From CADEED01 sp035765415 (GTDB lineage: Bacteria > Pseudomonadota > Gammaproteobacteria > Steroidobacterales > Steroidobacteraceae): DNA of 64,000 bases. The position numbers were made by a program, and so were the translations under genes. The stretch covers positions 221,479 to 285,478 of the forward strand of contig DASTXR010000097.1 of NCBI GenBank assembly GCA_035765415.1, read 5' to 3'. Position 1 is the stretch's first letter, and each line of letters opens with the position of its first letter. Shown here in pieces: positions 53,118-60,893 of the stretch. The notes below the pieces were generated by a model. It had not been told where the DNA came from, did no database searches, and saw only the letters and a list, made by a program, of their open reading frames with translations.

Positions 53118-53405
53118 TCATGCGCCCGGGTCGGGGCGGCGCCAGCGCAGCACCACTTCTTCGGCCGGCGACCACAGGTAATAGCCGCCCCAGCTCCCCG
53201 GCTCGTCGATGATCAGGGCATCGAGAGCGTCGTACATGCCGCGCGCATACGCCTTGAAATTGATTTCCCGGATGTCGTGCGTGCTGACATAAGCCGCCCA
53301 GCGGGCGCTTTCGGTGGGCAGGATCCGCGTGCCGGCCGCCAGGGCCTTCTCCAGGGCGCGCTTGAACTCCTGGAAGTTCAGCTCTTCGACGATCGGTCGC
53401 GACAT
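53118..53405 (-). CDS. Small conserved-looking protein upstream of vgrG (95 residues)
   Basis: A 95-residue, soluble, acidic protein starting at the ATG at 53405 (MSRPIVEELNFQEFKRALEK) and rich in tryptophan, with WAAYVST, GSWGGYYLWSPAEEVVLRWRR near the C-terminus. No signal peptide or membrane segment is seen. I do not recognise a family. It lies 117 bases upstream of vgrG on the same strand and could be the first gene of the island. A chaperone, regulator or immunity function is possible, but nothing in the sequence decides. Codon usage looks like its neighbours. Confidence 0.55.
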   Translation of the reverse strand: MSRPIVEELNFQEFKRALEKALAAGTRILPTESARWAAYVSTHDIREINFKAYARGMYDALDALIIDEPGSWGGYYLWSPAEEVVLRWRRPDPGA

Positions 53406-53529
53406 TGAGACATCCGGTTGAGTCGGCCAACGGGCGGAAAGTGTGCAGTTTTCCCATAGGCACGTCCAGCAGGAGGGTATCGCGACCGGGACAGCTATCT
53501 ACTGTGTACCCGCAGCCGCCGAAGCGGTT

Positions 53530-54144
53530 TCAAGCCACCGCGATCGGCGTGGAGCGGAAATGCGGGCTCGGCCTGGCGGCTTCCTTGAGCCGCGCCCACC
53601 CGGGTCGATATTTCGCGACGGCGATTTCCAGTTCCGCGGCGCCGAGCTTGGGAAACTCCGCGGCGACGGAATCGAGCATCACGGTGTGACGCGGCAGGCC
53701 TTTCGGAAACTTGGCGTGTTTGGTGAACACGATGCGGCCTTCGACCGGCGTGTCGGTGGCGATGGCCTTGACGCTGGCGATGCGGTCGTAGAGACCGGCC
53801 TGCGGATTCACGAAGGTGGTGCGGCTCGGCCCGCTCATGAGCGTCCACGCCGTCATCTGGTCACCGCCGAACACGTTGCCGGTGATGTCGCGCATGTCGA
53901 TGACCACGACACCGCGACTGGTCAGCAGCACGAAGTCGAGGTGGTAGTCGCCGCCGTTGCCATCGGGCACGAGCACATTGCGCAGATAGTCCGCGGCGCC
54001 GGCGGTGACGCGTGCGACACGGCGCGCGTCGCGGCGACGAACCATCCAGGCACGGCCGCCCAGCACCGCGAGCAGCGCCACGAGCACCACGCCGATGACG
54101 ATGGCGACGAGCTGAAACTGCGTGAGTCCGAAAGGAGGATTCAA
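53530..54144 (-). CDS. Membrane-anchored NERD-domain protein
   Basis: A 204-residue protein. One N-terminal transmembrane helix (FQLVAIVIGVVLVALLAVLGG) is followed by a basic stretch, then a nuclease-related (NERD) domain with YHLDFVLLTSRGVVVIDMRDITGNVFGG, quoted here as HLDFVLLTSRGVVVIDMRD. The family is related to restriction-type nucleases, in which D and the later VIDM(E/R) region hold the active site. Here the usual E/D-x-K pattern reads DMRD, so activity is doubtful. Its ATG overlaps the thrC stop by ATGA, so it is co-translated with the threonine operon. Its role there is unknown. Confidence 0.72.
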   Translation of the reverse strand: MNPPFGLTQFQLVAIVIGVVLVALLAVLGGRAWMVRRRDARRVARVTAGAADYLRNVLVPDGNGGDYHLDFVLLTSRGVVVIDMRDITGNVFGGDQMTAWTLMSGPSRTTFVNPQAGLYDRIASVKAIATDTPVEGRIVFTKHAKFPKGLPRHTVMLDSVAAEFPKLGAAELEIAVAKYRPGWARLKEAARPSPHFRSTPIAVA

Positions 54145-55478
54145 TTCTTGTTCCCCAACGCACCCGTGAGCGCGTCGAGCGAGGGCTCGAGATCGGCGCA
54201 GGACACGGGACGCGAGAAGAGTTTACCAAGGCTTTCCGGCATTTCGATTCGTTGCCCTATGAGCGGCTCCACGATTTCGCGAAATTTCGCCGGATGCGCG
54301 GTCGAGACCAGCACCCAGCGCTCGGCGCGCTCGGAATCCGGCATCCGTGCATGGACTTCCGCGGCGGTGGCGGTATGCGGGCACCAGGGCTTCCCGTACT
54401 GGTCAGCAAAGCGGTGAAAATCCGTCGCGATGCGCGCCCGGATTTCCTCGTCGGTGACACTTTCCGCCCGTACAGCGCCGCGCACGGCGCCGATGTCCGG
54501 AAACAGTGCACGCAGCCGCTCGATGTTGCTAGGCGAACCCACGTCCATGGCCGAGGCCAGCGTCGGGATGCTGGCGCGCGGCTGCCACTCGCCGGTGCGC
54601 AGGAAATCCGGCACGGCGCGGTTGGCGTTGTGCGCCAGCACGATGCGCCCGATGGGCAGCCCGATCCTGCGCGCCCAGACACAGGCCACGGAATTGCCGA
54701 GGTTGCCGCTCGGGATCAGGAAGTTAGGCGTCACGCCGTGCGCGCGATGCACCGCGAGACTGGTCGCGGCGTAGTACACCGCCTGCGGCAGCAGTCGCCC
54801 GAGATTGATGCTGTTGGCGCTCGACAATTCGAAGCGCTCCCTGAGCCCCGGATCGACGAATGCCTGCTTCACCAGGCGCTGGCAGTCATCGAAGGTGCCG
54901 TTGACGCGGTACGACAGCACGTTGTCGCCCCAGCAGGTGAGCTGCCGCTCCTGGGTCGGCGAAACCAGGCCCTTCGGGAACAGCACCGAAACGATGACGC
55001 CGGGCCGGCGATGAAATGCCGCGGCCACTGCACCGCCGGTGTCGCCCGACGTGGCCACCAGGATGTTGAGCGGCTTGGCGCCATGGCCCTTCTCATCCCG
55101 GATGCGGGCCAGCGAAGCCGCCAGGAAGCGCGCGCCGAAATCCTTGAATGCGGCCGTGGGCCCGTGAAACAGCTCGAGCACCGACAGTTTGCCGCCATCG
55201 GCGACCGGCACCAGCGGCGCCGGAAAATCGAAGGCGTCGCGAACGATCGCGCCGATCTCGGACGCCACGGGGTCGCCTTCGACGAACGGTCGGAGCATGA
55301 CCTCGGCCACTTCCGGCAGCGTGTTCGCGCCGTCGAACGCGGACAGCGGAATGTTCGGCCAGGACTCCGGCATGTACAGGCCGCCATCCGGGGCGAGGCC
55401 CTGAGCCAGCGCCTGCCCGAAACTCACGGCGGGCGCCTTGCCGGAAGAAGAATGGGCCCGGGTGCTGACGAATTTCAT
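54141..55478 (-). CDS. thrC: Threonine synthase
   Basis: A 445-residue PLP-dependent enzyme that converts O-phosphohomoserine to threonine. The start chosen is the ATG at 55478 (MKFVSTRAHS), since the longer frame enters thrB. Signatures are FGQALAQGLAPDGGLYMPESW, the PLP-lysine motif PTAAFKDFGARFLAA, and ILVATSGDTGGAVAAAF. LIPSGNLGNSVACVWA, typical of the class with an N-terminal insertion found in gammaproteobacteria, is also present. It lies four bases after thrB and overlaps the NERD gene. Confidence 0.95.
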   Translation of the reverse strand: MKFVSTRAHSSSGKAPAVSFGQALAQGLAPDGGLYMPESWPNIPLSAFDGANTLPEVAEVMLRPFVEGDPVASEIGAIVRDAFDFPAPLVPVADGGKLSVLELFHGPTAAFKDFGARFLAASLARIRDEKGHGAKPLNILVATSGDTGGAVAAAFHRRPGVIVSVLFPKGLVSPTQERQLTCWGDNVLSYRVNGTFDDCQRLVKQAFVDPGLRERFELSSANSINLGRLLPQAVYYAATSLAVHRAHGVTPNFLIPSGNLGNSVACVWARRIGLPIGRIVLAHNANRAVPDFLRTGEWQPRASIPTLASAMDVGSPSNIERLRALFPDIGAVRGAVRAESVTDEEIRARIATDFHRFADQYGKPWCPHTATAAEVHARMPDSERAERWVLVSTAHPAKFREIVEPLIGQRIEMPESLGKLFSRPVSCADLEPSLDALTGALGNKN

Positions 55479-55482
55479 GGCG

Positions 55483-56424
55483 TCAGTCCGGAAGGACGTG
55501 CGCGCCCGCGGTCTTGATGGGCACGACCCAGTCATCCACTTTCATTTTGGCCGCCGCGAATGCGGACACCATGGCGTCGCGCACCTTGCCGGCATCGCCT
55601 TCGAGCGCCCAGGCAAACATCGTGGGTCCGGCGCCGGAAATCGTGCAGCCGAGCGCACCGGAGTCGAGTGCGCCTTTGCGCACCGTGTCGAACCCCGGAA
55701 TGAGCTGCGAGCGTTGCTTCTCGATGACCACGTCTTCGAACGACGCCCGGATCATGTCGAGATCGTTCGTGTAACAGCCGGAAATGAATCCGGCGAGATT
55801 CGCGGTCTGCCAGATGAAGTCGGACATCGTGACTTCACGCTTGAGGATTCCGCGCGCCTGCTTCGTGGACAGGAACAGGTGCGGGTGGACGAGCACGGCG
55901 CGGATGCCTTCGGGCACGGGGATCTGTTTCACGCGAGGGTGGTCGATACCCACCGTCAACACCAGGCCGCCAAAGAGGCTGGGAGAAATGTTGTCCACGT
56001 GCAGCGAGCCGCTCGAAACTTTTTCACCCTGCATGGCGAACTGCAGCAGCTCGATCTTCGAAAGCGGTTTGTCGAGCAGCGCATTCGCCGCCACCACCGC
56101 CGCGACGGCCGACGCCGCGGAACCACCGAGGCCGCTGCCGAGCGGGATGCCCTTGGTGATGAATGCATCGAATCCGAATCCGGGCTTCAACGCTTCCTGC
56201 ATCGCGAGCAGCGCGCGCCCGGCGGTATTGCGTTCCGGATCGCGCGGAATTTCCTTCACGACGCCCGCGGAGCCGCTGATGACCACGCCCGGCTTCGCCG
56301 TGCGCTTGACCGCCACCTTGTCGCCGAGCACGTCCACGGAAAAACCGAGGATGTCGAAGCCGATGGCGACATTCGCCGCCGAAGCCGGTGCGAAGGCCGT
56401 GGCCTGGTCGCGCCCCCCGCTCAC
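55483..56424 (-). CDS. thrB: Homoserine kinase
   Basis: A 313-residue GHMP kinase that phosphorylates homoserine. The start is placed at the GTG at 56422-56424, which overlaps the thrA stop as GTGA. A longer ATG start at 56448 would overlap thrA by 28 bases. Diagnostic segments are FAPASAANVAIGFDILGFSV at the N-terminus, the ATP-binding loop GIPLGSGLGGSAASAVAAV and the C-terminal CTISGAGPTMFAWA. Length is normal for the family. Confidence 0.93.
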   Translation of the reverse strand: MSGGRDQATAFAPASAANVAIGFDILGFSVDVLGDKVAVKRTAKPGVVISGSAGVVKEIPRDPERNTAGRALLAMQEALKPGFGFDAFITKGIPLGSGLGGSAASAVAAVVAANALLDKPLSKIELLQFAMQGEKVSSGSLHVDNISPSLFGGLVLTVGIDHPRVKQIPVPEGIRAVLVHPHLFLSTKQARGILKREVTMSDFIWQTANLAGFISGCYTNDLDMIRASFEDVVIEKQRSQLIPGFDTVRKGALDSGALGCTISGAGPTMFAWALEGDAGKVRDAMVSAFAAAKMKVDDWVVPIKTAGAHVLPD

Positions 56425-58937
56425 AGGCGGGCACCGAGATATGAGCACACGCGCAACAGATCCGCGAACACGCCCGCTGCCGTGACCGCGGGGCCTGCGC
56501 CCGGTCCCTGCACGATGAGCGGATTGGAGTTGTAGCGCGCGGTGGCGTAACGCACGACGTTGTCGGTGAGCGCGATGTTGGCAAACGCATGCGACTTGTC
56601 GAGCTCGGAGACGCCGACCGTGGCCTTGCCATCGGCCGTGAGGCGGCCCATGTAACGCAGCACCTTGCCGCGCGACGCCGCCTCGTCATATCGCCGCTTC
56701 ATCTCCGGGTCGTACTTCGGCAGACCGTCGAGGAAATCGTCGATGGTGCCCTTCTCGAGCCCGGCCGGAATCAGGCTTTCCACCTGAACGTCTTTCATCT
56801 CGAGCTTGAGGCCCATTTCGCGGCCGAGGATGATGACCTTGCGCACGAAATCCGTGCCCGACAGGTCGTCGCGCGGATCGGGCTCGGTGTAACCCTTGGC
56901 CTTCGCGTCCCTGACGATCTGCGAGAACGGCGTCTTGCCGTCGTACACGTTGAATAGATAGGCCAGCGTGCCGGAGAAGATTCCTTCGACGCTGGTGATC
57001 TTGTCACCCGTCTCGCGCAGGTCGCGCAGCGTCTGGATGACCGGAAGCCCTGCGCCCACGGTGGCTTCGTATAAATAAGAGGAGCCGCCCAGCCGGCGCG
57101 CTTCCTTGAGCGATTCGTAGTACGCCAGGGGTCCGCTGTTGGCCTTCTTGTTCGGCGTCACCACGTGGATGCCCGCCTCGAGCCACTCCGCGTAGTGCTT
57201 CGCCACGCTGTCGTCGGCGGTGCAGTCGATGATGACCGTGTGCGGCAGGTGATCGACGTGCAGGTGGTCGACGAACTTTCCGATGTCAGCCGCCGTCGTG
57301 CTCGCGTCGAGTTCCTTCTTCCAGCCACCGACCGCTCCGGAGAGCGATATGCCCTGCTCCGCCAGCAACATCTTCTTGCTGGCCATGATGCCGCGCAGGC
57401 GCAGGTCGAGCTTGAATTCGTCGCGCAGGCGCGTGCTCTCGGCTGCGATCTGTTCCAGCAGCGCGCCCCCCACCAGCCCGGGCCCGATGAGGCCGATGGA
57501 AATGGTGTGCGGCGATAGATAGAAGCCGGCATGCACGGCACGCAACGCGCGCGTCGCCTCCTTGCCGTCCACGACCACCGAGATGTTGCGCTCCGACGCG
57601 CCCTGCGCGATGGCGTGCACGTTCACGCCCGCCGAACCCAAAGCGTTGAACACCTGGCCGGACACACCCGGCAGGCCCGCCATGCCGTCGCCGACCACGG
57701 CGAGAATCGCCAGGTCCCTGTCGACGGTGATGTTCTGGATCTGGCCTTCCTTGATCTCACGATCGAATGCCGCGGCAACCACTCGCGCGGCGCGTTCGGC
57801 TTCGACGCCGGGAATCGCGCAGCAGATGGAGTGCTCCGAGCTGCCCTGCGAGATCAGGATGACGGAGATGCCTTCTTCACGCAGCGCCCCGAACAGGCGA
57901 TGCGCGGTGCCGGGCACGCCGATCATGCCGGCGCCCTCCACGTTCACCATCGCGACGTTGTCGATCGAGGTGATGCCCTTGACCGGTAGTTTGGAATCGG
58001 GCTTCGCACAGATGAGCGAGCCCGGCTTCTGCGGCGCGAACGTGTTGCGGATCCAGATGGGGATGCCGCGGCCGACGGCGGGCGCCATCGTCTGCGGGTG
58101 GATGACCTTGGCGCCGAAGTACGCGAGCTCCATGGCTTCGCTGTACGACAGCGAGTCGATGACCTTGGCGTCGGGCACGCGGCGCGGATCCGCCGACAAC
58201 ACGCCATCGACGTCGGTCCAGATGTGGATCTCGGCCGCGTCGAGCAGCGAGCCGAAGATCGACCCGGAGAAGTCGCTCCCGTTGCGGCCGAGAGTGGTCT
58301 GCACGCCGCGGCGATCCGAGGCGATGAAACCGGTGATGATCAGCGTGCCCTTGAACTCGCCGTCTCTGGAAGACGAGGTTATGAGCGCCGCGAGCTTGGC
58401 GCGCGATTCGTCCCATTGCACGGCCGGTCCCAAGGGACCCCACTCGACCACCACCGCCTGGCGCGCGTCGATCCATTGCACGTCGCCCAAGCGTTTGCCG
58501 CGGGAGCCGAAGAATTCACGGAACAGTTTGGTGGACCAGATTTCGCCGTAGCCGGCGATCAGGTCACGCACGTTCTGCGCGGCGGAGCGCGTGAGCTTCA
58601 CCGTGTGCAGGATGCCTTCGATGTCGTGGCGGTCCCGATCGAAGCCGGCCATGTAGAGCTGGCGCGCATCCGCCGCCAGCAAGGCTTCGGCAATCGTGTT
58701 GTGCCGCGCGCGCAAGGCGTCGAGATCACCTCGCCAGCCGTCGTCCTGCGCTTCGGCGCGCGCGACCAGGCCTAGCAGTGCATCGGTGACGCCGCGACAG
58801 GCCGAGAGGACCACACCCAACCGACCGGGCGGGAGCGTTTCGAGAATGTTGGCGACGCGTTTGAAACACTCGGCGTCCGCGACCGAAGAACCGCCGAATT
58901 TATGTACGACCCAGGCGGAGGGGTCAGCAGGATGCAT
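56421..58937 (-). CDS. thrA: Bifunctional aspartokinase I / homoserine dehydrogenase I
   Basis: An 838-residue bifunctional enzyme (about 820 in Escherichia coli) catalysing the first and third steps of threonine synthesis. The N-terminal aspartokinase has VHKFGGSSVADAECFKRV and the segment GRNGSDFSGSIFG. ACT regulatory domains occupy roughly residues 320-470 (GMAGLPGVSGQVFNALGSAGVNV, quoted in part). The homoserine dehydrogenase part starts near residue 475 with ISIGLIGPGLVGGALLEQI and contains GGSSYLYEATVGAGLP and DPRDDLSGTDFVRK. Feedback inhibition by threonine is expected from the ACT domains. It is the first gene of thrA-thrB-thrC-NERD. No threonine/isoleucine-rich leader peptide was found upstream. 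Confidence 0.95.
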   Translation of the reverse strand: MHPADPSAWVVHKFGGSSVADAECFKRVANILETLPPGRLGVVLSACRGVTDALLGLVARAEAQDDGWRGDLDALRARHNTIAEALLAADARQLYMAGFDRDRHDIEGILHTVKLTRSAAQNVRDLIAGYGEIWSTKLFREFFGSRGKRLGDVQWIDARQAVVVEWGPLGPAVQWDESRAKLAALITSSSRDGEFKGTLIITGFIASDRRGVQTTLGRNGSDFSGSIFGSLLDAAEIHIWTDVDGVLSADPRRVPDAKVIDSLSYSEAMELAYFGAKVIHPQTMAPAVGRGIPIWIRNTFAPQKPGSLICAKPDSKLPVKGITSIDNVAMVNVEGAGMIGVPGTAHRLFGALREEGISVILISQGSSEHSICCAIPGVEAERAARVVAAAFDREIKEGQIQNITVDRDLAILAVVGDGMAGLPGVSGQVFNALGSAGVNVHAIAQGASERNISVVVDGKEATRALRAVHAGFYLSPHTISIGLIGPGLVGGALLEQIAAESTRLRDEFKLDLRLRGIMASKKMLLAEQGISLSGAVGGWKKELDASTTAADIGKFVDHLHVDHLPHTVIIDCTADDSVAKHYAEWLEAGIHVVTPNKKANSGPLAYYESLKEARRLGGSSYLYEATVGAGLPVIQTLRDLRETGDKITSVEGIFSGTLAYLFNVYDGKTPFSQIVRDAKAKGYTEPDPRDDLSGTDFVRKVIILGREMGLKLEMKDVQVESLIPAGLEKGTIDDFLDGLPKYDPEMKRRYDEAASRGKVLRYMGRLTADGKATVGVSELDKSHAFANIALTDNVVRYATARYNSNPLIVQGPGAGPAVTAAGVFADLLRVCSYLGARL

Positions 58938-59056
58938 TGAAACCTAGACCTTGCGGATTTACTCGGGAGGGGCAAAAAAAGCCCGGCAAATCTACTGGTT
59001 GGACCCATCCACGCGCAAGCCGAAGCAACGCAAACTGGCATATATTTGCACCCCAC

Positions 59057-60082
59057 ATGACGCTGCACCGCCTCCTTCCGCTCTACGACCGCGCGCGGAC
59101 TGCCAATCAACCCCTGGTACTCGCCACCATCATCCGCACTGGCGGCTCCACCTATGCCAAACCCGGTGCGCAGATGCTCATCGCCGCCGACGGTGAATAC
59201 GCCGGGCTCTTGTCCGGCGGATGTCTCGAAGGTGACCTGCGCGAACACGCGCGCGAGGTGGCGGCCAGCGGCGTGGCGCGCATCGTCAGTTACGACATGC
59301 GCAGCACCACGGACCAGTTGTTCGGGCTGGGAGCCGGTTGTGAAGGCGCCATGGACGTGCTGCTTTCCCGAGTATCGGTGGCCGAGCAATGGCAGCCGCT
59401 CACCAGCATGGCCGAGAATCATCGCGCCGCCCGCAGCCAGCACGTGGCATTCGTCATCGCGAGCACGAACAGCGACTTTCCGCTGGGCAAGTGCTTCCAC
59501 GAAGCTCCGCTGCCGGCTGCTCCGCCTGGCGTCGAAATGTTCATCGCCGCCATCTCGCCGCCCCCACACCTGCTGTTGCTGGGCGGCGGACCGGACACAC
59601 GGCCGGTCGCCAGGCTCGCGGACTTCCTCGGCTGGCGGGTCACCGTGGTCGAGCATCGCGCCGCCTATCTGCTGCCCGAGCGCTTCCCGCCCTCCACGAA
59701 GTTGATCGAAGTGCGGCCCGCGGAGCTTGCCGACGCCGTGACGCTCGCCGACCACGCCGCCGCCATCGTGATGAGTCATCACCTCGAATCCGACCTGCAC
59801 TACCTGCGCGCGCTCTCCGGCAGCACCGTCGCCTACGTGGGTTTGTTAGGGCCGGCCGCGCGCCGCGAGAAGCTCATGAGCGATCTCGGGGCCGATGCCG
59901 CCGCGCTTCGCCCGAGGTTGCGCGCGCCCGTGGGTCTGGATATCGGCGGGCGCACTCCCGAGTCGATTGCGCTCGCCATCGTCGGCGAGGTCCACGCGGT
60001 GCTCGAGGGTCGCGGCGGCCGGCCGTTCACCGAGACTTCGAAGTCCGACACTGCAGCATGCACCTCAGGTAGCGAGCGGTAG
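59057..60082 (+). CDS. XdhC/CoxI family molybdoenzyme maturation protein
   Basis: A 341-residue protein from the ATG at 59057. An N-terminal XdhC/CoxI domain has VLATIIRTGGSTYAKPGAQML and LLSGGCLEGDLREHA with the conserved cysteine. A Rossmann-type C-terminal domain has LLLLGGGPDTRPVARLADFLGWRV and AYVGLLGPAARREKLM. XdhC binds and inserts the sulfurated molybdenum cofactor into xanthine-dehydrogenase-type enzymes. No molybdenum hydroxylase subunit is in the window, but a MocA-type gene lies at 63395. It is followed by a TauE/SafE permease after one base. No clear ribosome binding site precedes the ATG, and a TATATT box lies about 15 bases upstream, so a short leader is possible. Confidence 0.87.
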   Translation: MTLHRLLPLYDRARTANQPLVLATIIRTGGSTYAKPGAQMLIAADGEYAGLLSGGCLEGDLREHAREVAASGVARIVSYDMRSTTDQLFGLGAGCEGAMDVLLSRVSVAEQWQPLTSMAENHRAARSQHVAFVIASTNSDFPLGKCFHEAPLPAAPPGVEMFIAAISPPPHLLLLGGGPDTRPVARLADFLGWRVTVVEHRAAYLLPERFPPSTKLIEVRPAELADAVTLADHAAAIVMSHHLESDLHYLRALSGSTVAYVGLLGPAARREKLMSDLGADAAALRPRLRAPVGLDIGGRTPESIALAIVGEVHAVLEGRGGRPFTETSKSDTAACTSGSER

Positions 60083-60083
60083 C

Positions 60084-60893
60084 ATGGCAGAACTACTGCC
60101 GCTCATCGCCATCCTGGCGGTGTCCGGACTCGTCGCCGGGTTCGCGGCCGGGCTGCTCGGCGTGGGCGGCGGCATCGTCACCGTGCCGGTGCTCGAATAT
60201 TCGCTGCGTTTTGCCGGCGTGCCCGAGGAATATCGCATGCACGTCGCCGTCGCCACTTCGCTCGCGGCAATCATCCCGACCGCCATCAGCTCTGCGCGCT
60301 CGCATGACGCGCGCGGCGCCGTGGACTGGGATCTCGCGAAGCGCTGGGGCGTTCCGATGGTCATCGCCGCATTCATCGGCAGCGTGCTCGCTTCGCATGC
60401 GCCGCTCGCCGTGCTCGCCGGTGTGTTCGGATCCGTGGCGCTGGCCATCGCGCTGAAGATGCTGCTGCCGCTCGATCAGTGGCGCGCCAGCGATCACGTA
60501 CCGCGCGGCGCCGGCGGCGCGGCGCTGGCATCGCTGATCGGCGCGGTATCGGCCGTCATGGGCATCGGCGGCGGCACGCTGGCCGTTCCCACGCTGAACC
60601 TGTGCGGCTATCCGATCCACCGCGCCGTCGGCACCGCCGCGTTCTTCGGCCTGCTGATCAGCGTGCCCGGCACCGTCGGCTATCTACTGGCCGAACCGCC
60701 GACCGGACTGCCGTGGCTCACGGTCGGCTTCGTGAGCCTGAGCGGGCTCGCCGTCATCGGACCGGGTGCCATGCTCACTGCGTCGTTGGGCGCGCGCGTG
60801 GCGCACTCCCTGAGCCGCCGCCGTCTTTCGCAGGCGTTCGGCGTGTTCCTGCTGTTCGTCGGCTCGCGAATGCTCTATCGCGCGCTGGCCTGA
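60084..60893 (+). CDS. TauE/SafE family anion permease
   Basis: A 269-residue inner-membrane protein with about eight helices. It shows the two TauE repeats: GLVAGFAAGLLGVGGGIVTVPVL near the N-terminus and ASLIGAVSAVMGIGGGTLAVPTL in the middle. Family members export sulfite, sulfoacetate or related anions. The start is one base after the xdhC stop, so the genes form one unit, but how permease and cofactor chaperone cooperate is not obvious. The 3' end overlaps the convergent M48 peptidase gene by 19 bases. Confidence 0.88.
   Translation: MAELLPLIAILAVSGLVAGFAAGLLGVGGGIVTVPVLEYSLRFAGVPEEYRMHVAVATSLAAIIPTAISSARSHDARGAVDWDLAKRWGVPMVIAAFIGSVLASHAPLAVLAGVFGSVALAIALKMLLPLDQWRASDHVPRGAGGAALASLIGAVSAVMGIGGGTLAVPTLNLCGYPIHRAVGTAAFFGLLISVPGTVGYLLAEPPTGLPWLTVGFVSLSGLAVIGPGAMLTASLGARVAHSLSRRRLSQAFGVFLLFVGSRMLYRALA

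Noticed and set aside
58938..59056. Possible thr attenuator or leader peptide upstream of thrA
   Set aside because: No short frame rich in threonine and isoleucine codons is present. The GGGC-T7-GCCC element has only a 4-base stem with the T-run in the loop, so it is not a terminator.
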